The notes under the pieces: model-generated
The model's database searches: none
Told to the model about the DNA's origin: nothing
Seen by the model: only the letters and a program-made list of their open reading frames with translations
Translations under genes and position numbers: made by a program
Assembly: GCF_026626635.1 (NCBI RefSeq)
Contig: NZ_JAPNKA010000001.1
Location: 8,060,001-8,124,000, forward strand
Direction of reading: 5' to 3'
DNA: 64,000 nt
From: Archangium lansingense
GTDB taxonomy: Bacteria > Myxococcota > Myxococcia > Myxococcales > Myxococcaceae
In this document: in pieces, positions 10,421-18,826 of the stretch
How the letters are laid out: each line of letters begins with the position of its first letter
Numbering within the stretch: position 1 is the stretch's first letter

Positions 10421-13400
10421 CACCGGTCCCGGAGCACGGAGGAGTTGATCGCCAGGAAGCCCGCCGCATCGAGCACGACCTTCCACCCACGCACCGCATT
10501 GATGAGCCGGTGCACCGCCTCTTCCTGCCCCTGTTCCGCGCCGGGATCGTTGCGCAGCCCCCTGGCCAGCTCCTCGAGGCGCTTCAGTTCCACGTCCACC
10601 AGGGGCTCGATCCGGCGCGCCAGCGTCTCGCGCGCGTGAGCCTCCGCCTGGGTGTTCAGCTCGGGCAATACAATCGCCCAGCCACGCGGAAAGACCTCCT
10701 GGAGCACCCGCGCCTTCTCCTTGGTGAGGTTCCACCACATCCGGTCCTTCGTCTGGACGCCGCACGCGGTGCGCACTTGCAGGAGCCTGTCGGGCTCCTT
10801 CTCCACACGCCCGTTCTCGTGGACAAAGACGTGCACCGGCCGCTGGGAGAAGAGCCCACGCGCCTGACCCGCCAGCCAGGGCTCGTTCTCGAGTCCCGCC
10901 AGATCCGGAACGGCCCGGAAGACGAACTCAAGCCCCATCCAGGACTCGTGACCCGGAATCTCGCACTCCACCGCGTAGGTACGTCCCCTCCCCTGAGTGT
11001 CCAGGGACGCCACGAGCGATTCGAAGAGCGGATGGCCCACTGTGAAGAAGGAGCTCGAGGGTCGCTGCTGCGCGACCTCGCGCCGAAAGGTGCCGTCGTA
11101 GGAGGCCATCACGTCGTTGCCCATCTGCTTCGCCATGGACTGGGCGTGCGGCAACTGCTCTCCGGACAGTCGCCACAGGGCGCCAGACGGCACATCCGGC
11201 TCGGACAGTTGGCGCGCGCTGCCTGGCGAGAGCACCCGGAAGTAGTCGAGGAACGCACGCTCCAATGCCAGTTCTTGCTCGGGTGGCTGCTGGACCTTGC
11301 GGTAGCGCTCGGCGGCCAGCCGCTCGAACGAGGCTTCATCCAACACTGCCTCGCCCTCGTCCTGGAGCCGTTCCTGCTCCGCGATCTCCCGCAGGCGTGG
11401 TGCGAGCGAACGCAGGTCTTCCGCTCCCTCCTCGGCCAGGACGGCGCGCGCCAGCAGTACCTCCACCTCGCGCAGGGCGAACTCCAACCCGCTCAACGAG
11501 GTGTGATAGACGCGGAGGCCCTCGTCGAAGCAGCGAACCAACTCTCCCTCGAGCGTCCCTTCCGCGCACAGAACGTGGGAGAGAACCTCGGAATGGAAGC
11601 GCTCACGCCCCAGCCGGTCCAGACGGCCGATGCGCTGCTCCACCCGGGCGACATGCCACGGCGTATCCACGTGGATCAGTTCCGAGGCGAACTGGAAATT
11701 GCGGCCCTCGCCGCCCGTCTCGTCGGACACCAGGATCCACGTGGCGTCCTTCGTGCGGAAACGCAGGACGTTGGCCTCCTTATCATCGCGATCCATGTCC
11801 GCGCTGAACTCGGCGACCGCGTTCCCGCCGAATGCGGCACACAGATACGCGGCGATCTCTTCCGACGCACCTGGGTAGCCGGCGAAGATCAGTACCTTGG
11901 GCGGCCGCTGCGCGTCCGAGCGGATCCGGGTGAGCAGCTCGCAGAGCGCCTTCATGCGAGGCCGCGCCGCCGAACGCCTCCATGCGTCCACGCGGCGTAC
12001 GGCGTATTGCAGAGCCTTGGGGTCCAACGCGTCGCGAACCGCGAGGCACAGCAACTCCAGGAAGAATCCCCAATCCGTGCTCCCCGCCAGGTGCCCATGG
12101 AGGATGACGTCGCGTCCCCGCTGCTTGAGCCCCTTCTGGGCAGGGGCATTCTCCAGCTCCTCGAGCAGGCCCTTCAGGGAGGTGGGCGAGAGGGTCGCAT
12201 GGAGCGCGACCCGAGCCAACGGTAGCAGGAATGCTTCCTCCAATCCGTTCGCCTGCGCGCTCCGCAGAAGCATCACCACCGCGGAGATGGCTTCGAGCTC
12301 GAGCGGATCCGGGGTGTAGTGGGTGATGCGGAGCTTGCGCTCGATCGGCTCGATGGATTGCTGATCCAGCAGATGCTGGCGCCGGTTGCGCAGGATGCGG
12401 CGGTTGACGCGGTAGCGGTCCGCGACGTGGTGGCTGAAATGCCGCGCCACCTCGGCGAGTCCCTCGGATTGCCCGGCCAGAGCCTCCACCTGGGAGACCA
12501 GTTGTGGATCCGCTCGCAGCACGTCCACCCGGAGCAGATTGCGCGCGGCGGTGACGACATCGGCGCTGGAGAAGTGACCCTCCGCGAGGCCATTGATGCG
12601 CCGCTCCAACAACCGGAGTCCCCGGCCGATCGTGGGCTGCGCGTCGTAGAGTTCCTTGAAGCGCTCGCGGATCGGGCCTTGCTCGTATTGTCTGGGCTCG
12701 AGCAGGCTCAACAACCGCAACAACTCGTCCTCGCGTCTCTGAGCGGGGAGCGCGCTCAACAACAGGAGCGAGGGCGTCTTGAGCGCCAGTTCGCGAACGG
12801 TGCCGTACAGGGTGTCCGAGTCGAGCAGGTGATGGGCCTCATCGACCACGACCATGTCCCACGAGATGTTCATGACCACCGGTGTCATGTCCTTGAGCAG
12901 CCGCCCGGTGGAGACGATCGCGGCCCGCGGGGGAGTGGCGGCCAACGTCTTGGGGTCGTGGAGATCCATGACCTGGAACGTCTGTCCGCCGAACTTCGAG
13001 TACATCTCGCTGAGCCACTGGTAACAGAGCGCTCCGGGGCAGACGACGAGCACGCGGGCGCCCGGCTTCTGGCTCAAGAGATCGTGGAGGATGATGCCCG
13101 CCTCGATCGTCTTGCCCAGCCCGACCTCGTCCGCGAGGATGTAGCGGCGGCGCTGCGCCTGCAGGACGATGCCCGCCACGTAGGCCTGGTGCGAGCGCAG
13201 GTCGATCCGGCTGGAGAGCAATGCGCGCAGCCCGCCCCCACTCTGGTTCAGGCGTGCCAGGGCTTCGACCAGAGACTCGCGCGCGACGAACTCGGCGAGG
13301 GCGTGGATGTCGTGATTCAGCAGGAGCTGGAGCGCCCCTCGAGGAGCCCCGTCCTCCCGGGGCGTGAGTTCCACCTCGGACAGCCGCTCGCTGCTGCCAT

Positions 13401-13668
13401 CGGCATAGCGCACCATGTACTGGTGGGGGTTGGTACCCGTCGCGGAAGAAACGGATTGGATGACGCACTCGCCATCCGGCCCCTCGCAACGCCATCCACT
13501 CGCGAGGACATGACGCTCCATCGCGTCGGCGAGACTATCGGCCGCCAACGTCTTCTCGCCTCTGTCCCCTTCCAGGAAGCGGATCCGGATGCGCCGCCCT
13601 TCCACATCGACGATCTTCCCGAGACCAAAATGTCGATGCCTCACGAGAAAGCCACGTAGATCGCTCAC
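10420..13668 (-). CDS. dpdE: DpdE-like SNF2/RapA-type helicase
   Basis: This protein of about 1082 residues is a Swi2/Snf2-type translocase. ADEVGLGKT lies near residues 176-184, VVDEAHHLL near 272, and the C-terminal lobe carries SDETGGEGRNFQF and ARVEQRIGRLDRLGR, as in RapA-like helicases. I chose the GTG at 13668 because a purine-rich GGGGGA lies about ten bases upstream and the protein then begins SDLRGFLVRHRHFGLGK, a compact beta-rich N-terminal module; an upstream in-frame ATG at 13833 would add an unconvincing 55-residue leader. It is first in the operon, so the promoter should lie just upstream of 13668. It belongs to the Dpd restriction arm by family and order. Confidence 0.82.
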   Translation of the reverse strand: MSDLRGFLVRHRHFGLGKIVDVEGRRIRIRFLEGDRGEKTLAADSLADAMERHVLASGWRCEGPDGECVIQSVSSATGTNPHQYMVRYADGSSERLSEVELTPREDGAPRGALQLLLNHDIHALAEFVARESLVEALARLNQSGGGLRALLSSRIDLRSHQAYVAGIVLQAQRRRYILADEVGLGKTIEAGIILHDLLSQKPGARVLVVCPGALCYQWLSEMYSKFGGQTFQVMDLHDPKTLAATPPRAAIVSTGRLLKDMTPVVMNISWDMVVVDEAHHLLDSDTLYGTVRELALKTPSLLLLSALPAQRREDELLRLLSLLEPRQYEQGPIRERFKELYDAQPTIGRGLRLLERRINGLAEGHFSSADVVTAARNLLRVDVLRADPQLVSQVEALAGQSEGLAEVARHFSHHVADRYRVNRRILRNRRQHLLDQQSIEPIERKLRITHYTPDPLELEAISAVVMLLRSAQANGLEEAFLLPLARVALHATLSPTSLKGLLEELENAPAQKGLKQRGRDVILHGHLAGSTDWGFFLELLCLAVRDALDPKALQYAVRRVDAWRRSAARPRMKALCELLTRIRSDAQRPPKVLIFAGYPGASEEIAAYLCAAFGGNAVAEFSADMDRDDKEANVLRFRTKDATWILVSDETGGEGRNFQFASELIHVDTPWHVARVEQRIGRLDRLGRERFHSEVLSHVLCAEGTLEGELVRCFDEGLRVYHTSLSGLEFALREVEVLLARAVLAEEGAEDLRSLAPRLREIAEQERLQDEGEAVLDEASFERLAAERYRKVQQPPEQELALERAFLDYFRVLSPGSARQLSEPDVPSGALWRLSGEQLPHAQSMAKQMGNDVMASYDGTFRREVAQQRPSSSFFTVGHPLFESLVASLDTQGRGRTYAVECEIPGHESWMGLEFVFRAVPDLAGLENEPWLAGQARGLFSQRPVHVFVHENGRVEKEPDRLLQVRTACGVQTKDRMWWNLTKEKARVLQEVFPRGWAIVLPELNTQAEAHARETLARRIEPLVDVELKRLEELARGLRNDPGAEQGQEEAVHRLINAVRGWKVVLDAAGFLAINSSVLRDR

Positions 13669-13939
13669 GATGCCATTTCCCCCAGGACGGTTGTGCACCC
13701 TCCCGCCGCGCAGTCTCGCAGGTTCGCACGCAAAAATGCAGCCCTTCGGACCGCTCCCGGGATCCTCCGCAAGTGGTATTGCGCGGAGCAGGATTTTCAC
13801 GGGGGGCGAACCCACTGCGGCCATCAATGGCACATCCAGATGCTGCCAGACCCGCTACTGGGTACATTCCCTTGCCACTCTCCCACGAGGGGGCGCTTGA
13901 GCGGCTTTGCAACTGCTGCATTGAGATAGCCTCCACGGA
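13669..13939. other. Intergenic region upstream of the dpd operon
   Basis: There are 271 bases without a convincing gene. The region must hold the promoter for the minus-strand dpd operon, but no clear -35/-10 or -24/-12 pair is visible. A small A-rich patch (caaaaatgca near 13730) and a short inverted TCCGC/GCGGA pair near 13770 are the only local features. The left end of the mobile or acquired block may also lie here, since the neighbouring plus-strand gene is broken. Confidence 0.4.
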
Positions 13940-14564
13940 ATGAGCCGCCGCACCGCCTTCGCGCTCATCACCTCCCGCTCGTGCTCGTTGTCTCCACACG
14001 GGCTGTAACTCCGAGCGAAAAAAGTATCACGAGCAGATAGAGACCGCTTGGGCCGCTCTCGAAAAGGGCGCCCTGGCGACCCCGGCACTCGAGGATGACC
14101 TCCAGGCCCGCGAGGCGTTCCTCGCCACGTACCCGGCGTCCCACGAGCACGGCAATCCACGCGCCGCCCAAGCGGAGCAACTGCTGGCCCAGCGCCGTGA
14201 GCAGTCCCGTCTGGCGAAAGAGCAGCCGCGGCTGAGCACCGGCTTCTTCTGGAACGCGCCCAACCTGACCACCGTGCCCAACGGCTTCAACGCGCGTCAC
14301 AAGTTCTCGTTGAAGACCTGCAATGGCTGCCATGCGCGGGAGACGAACACCGGCTTCACGCACGTGGGCCCCACGGGCGCGCTCTCGCCCTTCCTGGCCA
14401 CGGGCGTGGCCAACATGTTCACCCCCTACAACGTCACGGATCCGGTGAGCGGCCTGGTGCGCCCCTTCTATGAGATCCGCGACCGCGCCCAGCACCTGGA
14501 CAGCGCCGCCAACCAGTCGTGCGTGTTCCGCAGCTTCGACCGGCTGAGCGCCTCCCCGCACTGA
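13940..14564 (+). pseudogene. Broken CxxCH lipoprotein gene
   Basis: A coding-quality frame runs from 13944 to the stop at 14564 but has no start codon in its first 300 bases. An ATG at 13940 in another frame encodes MSRRTAFALITSRSC and stops at 14006-14008. Joined by a one-base shift, the two would give a signal-like start followed by a lipobox-like LHTGC and a mature protein. The downstream part contains CNGCHARETNT, a CxxCH haem-attachment-type motif that recurs in myxobacterial lipoproteins, then a conserved-looking PVSGLVRPF segment. A frameshift, a sequencing error or 5' truncation next to the dpd operon would all explain it. A shortened protein from the internal GTG at 14271 is possible but less likely. 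Confidence 0.6.
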
Positions 14565-14586
14565 GCCGCGGTCCACGCAAACAAGA

Positions 14587-14620
14587 GCCGGAAGCCACTG
14601 GAATGCCCGTGGCTTCCGGC
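14587..14620 (+). terminator. Strong hairpin after the broken lipoprotein gene
   Basis: A perfect 12-bp stem GCCGGAAGCCAC / GTGGCTTCCGGC closes a 10-base loop, 23 bases after the stop of the preceding frame. No long T run follows, as is common in high-GC genomes. It separates the broken gene from the MgtC-like gene downstream. Confidence 0.7.
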
Positions 14621-14701
14621 CCGGTTCTCAGGGGGTTTTCGCGAAGGGAATGGGGCACAGTGCCCCAGAACCCTCTCGGGCAATTGCCGTAGAATGGGGG
14701 A

Positions 14702-15388
14702 ATGCTCTCCCATCTCGACATGCTCCTCCGCATCTCCGCGGGCGCGGGTCTGGGCGGCGTCATCGGCTATGAGCGAGACAAGCACCGCAGGCCCGTGGGG
14801 CTGCGCACGCACCTCATCGTGTCGATGACGTCCGCGACCTTCATGGTCGTGTCCTCCCAGTTCGCCTATTTCCAGCAGTTCGGGACACAGGGCGAGTCAC
14901 TGGTCGAGGTCGATGGGTCTCGCATCGCGGCGTCGGTCGTCACCGGCATCGGCTTCCTGGCGGGCGGAGCCATCCTGCGCACTGGAGCCACCGTCCAGGG
15001 ACTCACCACCGCCGCGGGCTTGTGGCTCGTGACGGCCATCGGGCTGTCCGCCGGAGCCGGCATGTACCTGGAAGCGAGCTTCGTGACGATGCTGGGCATC
15101 ATCGCGCTCACCTTCCTGCGCCGGTTCGAGGACAAGAACGACACCCTGGTGCGGCGCAAGGTGTCCCTGGTGCTATCCGCCGGAACGGGAATCCAGCAGG
15201 TCACTTCCCTGCTCCAGAAGCTGGGCGTCGCCGTACTCGACATCGAGTACGAGCGGCACTTCTCGGGAGAGCGCAACACAACCATCGCTCTCGATGCACA
15301 GATCCCCGCCGTCGTCACTCCGGACAAGCTCGTGGAAGGACTCGAGCAGACGGAGGGCATTGTCTCCGTCCATGTCCGCAACGTGTGA
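14702..15388 (+). CDS. MgtC/SapB-family membrane protein
   Basis: This 228-residue inner-membrane protein has about four to five hydrophobic segments in its first 150 residues, including GAGLGGVIGYERDKHRRPVG and VVTGIGFLAGGAILR. These match the MgtC/SapB family signature (GaiiGlERe, GigFLGAGvI). A cytoplasmic C-terminal domain of about 75 residues follows. MgtC proteins are linked to growth in low magnesium and to control of F-type ATPase or membrane potential, but many soil-bacterial homologues have no tested role. The gene stands alone between terminator hairpins and convergent genes. Confidence 0.85.
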   Translation: MLSHLDMLLRISAGAGLGGVIGYERDKHRRPVGLRTHLIVSMTSATFMVVSSQFAYFQQFGTQGESLVEVDGSRIAASVVTGIGFLAGGAILRTGATVQGLTTAAGLWLVTAIGLSAGAGMYLEASFVTMLGIIALTFLRRFEDKNDTLVRRKVSLVLSAGTGIQQVTSLLQKLGVAVLDIEYERHFSGERNTTIALDAQIPAVVTPDKLVEGLEQTEGIVSVHVRNV

Positions 15389-15411
15389 CGGCGGGGCGGC
15401 CGGACAGGGCT

Positions 15412-15792
15412 TCAGGGCTCGCAGGTGACGTGGGTGTCGTCCATGACACACGTGCCGCACGTCTTGACCAGGGTCAGCACGCCCATGCGGCACTCGAGCA
15501 CGCCCCTGTTGTCGGCCGTGCACAACCCGCGGCCCTCGGCGGAGGCCGCGCACGAATCCCCGACGAGGTTGCCCTGCATGTCGCACTGGACGGTGCCATC
15601 CGACTCGCTGCACCCCGAGGCCCCCCGGCATTGCAGCGTGCGCCACACCTCGTCACGACACTCGAGCGCCTCCTTCTCGGAGGCACAGGTGTAGCCGCCT
15701 CCCCGGCAGGAGTCGCCAGCCTTGACGCCGCAGGCGGACAGGAGGAGGGAGCCAATCATCAACGAGAACAGGACGGAGGAGCGGTTCATCAC
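15412..15792 (-). CDS. Cys-rich lipoprotein
   Basis: This 126-residue lipoprotein has an N-terminal signal followed by the lipobox LLSAC. The mature part has twelve or more cysteines in pairs, such as SCRGGGYTC and GLCTADNRG...C, suggesting a disulfide-stabilised extracellular domain. Two adjacent ATGs are possible starts at 15792 and 15789. It looks like one of the many small Cys-rich lipoproteins typical of myxobacteria. No specific function can be assigned. Confidence 0.7.
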   Translation of the reverse strand: MMNRSSVLFSLMIGSLLLSACGVKAGDSCRGGGYTCASEKEALECRDEVWRTLQCRGASGCSESDGTVQCDMQGNLVGDSCAASAEGRGLCTADNRGVLECRMGVLTLVKTCGTCVMDDTHVTCEP

Positions 15793-15835
15793 GGCGTCGG
15801 ACGATTCCAGGCGCCGCGAGCCCGGTCAACCGGTG

Positions 15836-16852
15836 TCACGCCCCGAGCGTCTCGCGGAAGTACCTTCGGAAGTTGCCCCCGAGGATGCGCTCCACGAGTG
15901 CCTCGGGGTGGCGACGCAACAGGGCCTCGGTGAGCTTGGGCAGATCCGTCACGTCGTGGATGCCCTTGGGCAGGGCCACCATGCCGTCGTAGTCCGAGCC
16001 AATGCCCACGCCCTCCTCCCCCATCACTCCCAGGGCGTGCTCAATGTGCCGCACGACGTCGTCGATGGCGTCGCCGCCCAGGTACACAGGGGCAAGGATG
16101 ATGCCCACCACGCCCCCTCGCTCGGCGATCCGGCGCAGCACCTCGTCCGAGAGGTTGCGCCACCCGCCTCCCGCCCCGCGCACCCCCGTGTGAGAGGAGA
16201 AAACGCGTGCGGTGGGGTGCGCCAGGATGTCCTCCAGCGTCCGCTCGGAGGCATGGGCCACGTCCACGCTCATGCCCACGCGGGCCATCTCCTCCAGCAC
16301 CGACTGGCCCAGCGGCGACAGGGGCTTGTTGCCCATCAACGGGAAGGACGAGCCACCCGCCTCGTTGTTGGACAGGTGCGTCAGGCCCATGAAGCGCACG
16401 CCCCGCTGGTGCAGCTCCGCCACGCGCTCCACCTGGCCCTCGATGGCGTGAGCGCCCTCGATGCCGAGCACGGCTGACAGCCGCCCCTCGGCAAGGTTCT
16501 CCTCCAGGCCCCGCCCCGTGGTGGTGATGCGCACCTGCCCGTCAGAGCGGCGGCAGAAGTCCGCCAGCCGGTCCACCTGCCACACGGCGCGCGTCCACTC
16601 GCTCTCCCGGGCCTCGCGGGGCCAGCCGCGCCAGACGGCGAAGGCCTCGAAGCCCCCAATGAAGGGAAAGCCGCGGGTGACGATGGTGAAGCACTGCAGC
16701 TTCATCCCCACCTCTCGCAGGCGGGGGAAGTCCACGTGCCCTTCGGAGGAGCGCTCGCAAAGGTCCCGGTTCCACATGAGCGAGTCCGCGTGCGAGTCCG
16801 CGATGCACCAACGCTGGTGGAGCTCGAGCACGTCGCTCGTCTTGAGAGCCAT
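15836..16852 (-). CDS. Membrane dipeptidase (peptidase M19)
   Basis: This 338-residue zinc dipeptidase is of the renal dipeptidase family. Visible metal-site elements are SHAD at residues 20-23, GIEGAHAIEG in the middle, LTHLSNNEAGGS, VDVAHASERT and GSDYDGM near the C-terminus. Despite the family name there is no convincing signal peptide from the ATG at 16852, so the enzyme may be cytoplasmic; an upstream in-frame start would add a Pro/Gly/Arg-rich leader that looks non-coding. It probably hydrolyses dipeptides, possibly with D-amino acids. Confidence 0.85.
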   Translation of the reverse strand: MALKTSDVLELHQRWCIADSHADSLMWNRDLCERSSEGHVDFPRLREVGMKLQCFTIVTRGFPFIGGFEAFAVWRGWPREARESEWTRAVWQVDRLADFCRRSDGQVRITTTGRGLEENLAEGRLSAVLGIEGAHAIEGQVERVAELHQRGVRFMGLTHLSNNEAGGSSFPLMGNKPLSPLGQSVLEEMARVGMSVDVAHASERTLEDILAHPTARVFSSHTGVRGAGGGWRNLSDEVLRRIAERGGVVGIILAPVYLGGDAIDDVVRHIEHALGVMGEEGVGIGSDYDGMVALPKGIHDVTDLPKLTEALLRRHPEALVERILGGNFRRYFRETLGA

Positions 16853-16905
16853 GGCCGCAGTCTCGGGCTTCCCGGCCCTCGCGACAAGCACTCCGCAAAG
16901 ACGAC

Positions 16906-16929
16906 GGCCCCCGCCCGGAGGCGGAGGCC
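16906..16929 (-). terminator. Hairpin downstream of the coiled-coil lipoprotein gene
   Basis: A near-perfect 10-bp GC stem (GGCCCCCGCC / GGCGGAGGCC, one mismatch) has a four-base loop. On the minus strand it is followed by a short T-containing stretch (GTCGTCTTTG). It lies 24 bases past the stop of the gene ending at 16953 and before the dipeptidase start. Confidence 0.6.
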
Positions 16930-16952
16930 GCATCCCACCGTGTCACGCGGAA

Positions 16953-17543
16953 CTACTTCTTCGGCTCGCCCGGGTGCTGGGCGCTCATCTTCTTCACCTC
17001 GATGCTCTTGAGCATCATCTGGCCGTTCGGATCCAGCTGGTAGGAGGCGCGGACCTCATCACCGGGCTTCAGATCCTTCAGCGCCACCGGCTTGTCGTCC
17101 TTCATCACCTGGACCTGCGGGTTGGCCTGGAAGCGCATCACCTGGTTGTTCTTGTCCGGGACGATGACCGCGATGGTCGTGGCCGAGGCGGACTGGATGG
17201 TGCCCTTCACCTCCTCGGTCTTGATGTTGGCCGTGGTGTCCTTGGGCGTGGTCACGCCGCTGCCACCCGTGGCCTCGTCGCGCTGCTCACCGAGCTGCTG
17301 GTTCTGGGCCTCGGCCAGCTCGCGCTGCTCCTCCGTGAGATCCTTCTGGGCGTCGGTCATCTCCTGCTGGCCGTCCTGGCGCGTCTCGGCGACCTCTTTA
17401 TTGGTCTCCTGGCGCTCCGCATCCACGTCGCGCTGCGCCTCGGCCACCTCCCGCTGCTCCTCCTGGACCTTGTTGCGATCCTGGCAGCCCACCGTCAAAC
17501 CGAGCCCCGCCACCGCCATCACCGCCATCATGAGCTTACGCAT
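16953..17543 (-). CDS. Glu/Gln-rich coiled-coil lipoprotein
   Basis: This protein has about 196 residues. The signal MRKLMMAVMAVAGLGLTVGC ends in a lipobox-like TVGC. Residues about 25-95 are a charged, Gln/Glu-rich coiled coil with no hydrophobic patches. A compact beta-rich C-terminal domain (about residues 110-185) contains VPDKNNQVMRF and LKPGDEVRASYQL, resembling small OB-like domains of periplasmic proteins. The ATG at 17543 has AGGAG about nine bases upstream. The product is likely anchored in the outer or inner membrane. Function unknown. Confidence 0.7.
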   Translation of the reverse strand: MRKLMMAVMAVAGLGLTVGCQDRNKVQEEQREVAEAQRDVDAERQETNKEVAETRQDGQQEMTDAQKDLTEEQRELAEAQNQQLGEQRDEATGGSGVTTPKDTTANIKTEEVKGTIQSASATTIAVIVPDKNNQVMRFQANPQVQVMKDDKPVALKDLKPGDEVRASYQLDPNGQMMLKSIEVKKMSAQHPGEPKK

Positions 17544-17735
17544 GGTGCCGCTCCTTTCGTTCCTCGCCAGAGGGGAAGCCCCCCCGGCGTGTGGAAGGAA
17601 ACTGGGGGCCTGCATCGCGGGTGCACAGGGCTTGTCAGAGCGAAAAACCGGTACAGGGGCAGCGGCCCGCCAGAACGGGGCCCGGTGGGCTGCCTGCTTT
17701 CTCCGGGAAGAATTCGAGGCTTTCCCAGGAATCGC

Positions 17736-18263
17736 CTAGGGCCCGCCGTCGGGTGCCGAATCGTCGGCACAGAAGGGCGCACCGCCCGCGGCCCAGCGGT
17801 CGATGAGCACGCGCTGCTCCTCGGTGGGCTCGGGGTTCCCCGGGGGCGGCATGGTGCGGAAGACCACGGTGCGCGCGTGGATGCGCGGCGCCATCAGCTT
17901 CGCTCCGGCCACCCCTCCATCCATCTCGTACATGTCGAGCCGGAAGTCCGAGCGGCCGTTGCTCCCGGAGGAGTCCGCGCCGTGGCACGAGGACACGCAG
18001 TTGGCCGCGAGGATGGGCTGGATGTCCTGACACCAGGTGGGCACCGGGCCGGTGTTGGGGTCGGAGACACCGGGCGCATTCAGCACCTCGCAAGTGCGCC
18101 CCGCGCCCGGGCGTGCCGCGACGCAGGTGTAGGGCTGGGGGCAGTCGGCCACGGACTCGCAGGACTTGCCGGAGAAGTCGGGGGCCTCGAGGAAGCAGCC
18201 GGCGGTCACGACGGCACAGAGGCCCAGGAGGCTCGAAGAGAGGCTCTGGAGGATGCGCTTCAT
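17736..18263 (-). CDS. CxxxCH lipoprotein (tandem copy 2)
   Basis: This 175-residue lipoprotein has signal MKRILQSLSSSLLGLCAVV and lipobox VTAGC. The N-terminal half is Cys-rich (CESVADCPQPYTC). The C-terminal half carries PTWCQDIQPILAANC followed by CVSSCHGAD, then FRLDMYE and MPPPGNPEPTEEQR. The haem-like motif has three residues between the cysteines (CxxxCH) instead of two. It follows a close paralogue by only seven bases and both are read leftward, so they form a two-gene operon from a tandem duplication. A c-type-cytochrome-like redox or surface role is inferred. Confidence 0.75.
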   Translation of the reverse strand: MKRILQSLSSSLLGLCAVVTAGCFLEAPDFSGKSCESVADCPQPYTCVAARPGAGRTCEVLNAPGVSDPNTGPVPTWCQDIQPILAANCVSSCHGADSSGSNGRSDFRLDMYEMDGGVAGAKLMAPRIHARTVVFRTMPPPGNPEPTEEQRVLIDRWAAGGAPFCADDSAPDGGP

Positions 18264-18270
18264 AGGGGAG

Positions 18271-18786
18271 CTATTGAGTACCACCGTCGGTGCAGAGCGG
18301 TGTACCGCCAGCGATCCATCGAGAGAGGATCTCCCGCTCGGAGGCAGAGGGAGCAGGGTTGCCCGGAGGCGGCATCGACGGTGGCTCCACCACGGCGCGG
18401 GCCCTGATGCGCGCGGCCATGTCCCGGGCCCCGAGCACTCCACTGCTGGCCTCGTACATGTCGAGCCGGAAGTCCGAGCGCTTGCTCCCGGAGGTGTCCG
18501 CGCCGTGGCACGAGGCCACGCAGCTTGCCGTGAGGATGGGGCGGACGTCCTGGCACCAGGTAGGCACCGGCCCGGCGTCGGACGTGCCCGCGTCGGTGTC
18601 CTGGGGGGCGGGCGGGAACATCACCTCGCAGGAGCGCTGGTCCGCGGAGACCGTCACGCAGCGGTAGGAGGCAGGGCACTCGGAGTCGTCCAAGCAGGGA
18701 CGTCCCGGCCCGGGGTTCTCGGAGAAGAAGCAGCCGGAGGCCGCCAGTGCGGAGACGAGCACCCACGAGTTCAAGAGGACGCGCAT
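18271..18786 (-). CDS. CxxxCH lipoprotein (tandem copy 1)
   Basis: This 171-residue paralogue of the next gene has signal MRVLLNSWVLVSALAA and lipobox ASGC. The same layout is seen: CLDDSECPASYRC, PTWCQDVRPILTASC, CVASCHGAD, FRLDMYEASSG, MPPPGNPAPS. The CxxxCH spacing is conserved between the copies, so it is unlikely to be a sequence error. The ATG at 18786 is preferred over a TTG nine bases upstream. It is first of the pair. Confidence 0.75.
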   Translation of the reverse strand: MRVLLNSWVLVSALAASGCFFSENPGPGRPCLDDSECPASYRCVTVSADQRSCEVMFPPAPQDTDAGTSDAGPVPTWCQDVRPILTASCVASCHGADTSGSKRSDFRLDMYEASSGVLGARDMAARIRARAVVEPPSMPPPGNPAPSASEREILSRWIAGGTPLCTDGGTQ

Positions 18787-18826
18787 GCCCCGCAAGGTTA
18801 GATGAAATTCAGCTGGCGGGCGTGCG

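Noticed and set aside
8015..10765. Longer DpdF start at 10765
   Set aside because: The extra 115 residues are Gly/Arg/Ala-rich and overlap the dpdE coding frame; the ATG at 10420 fits the stop-start overlap.
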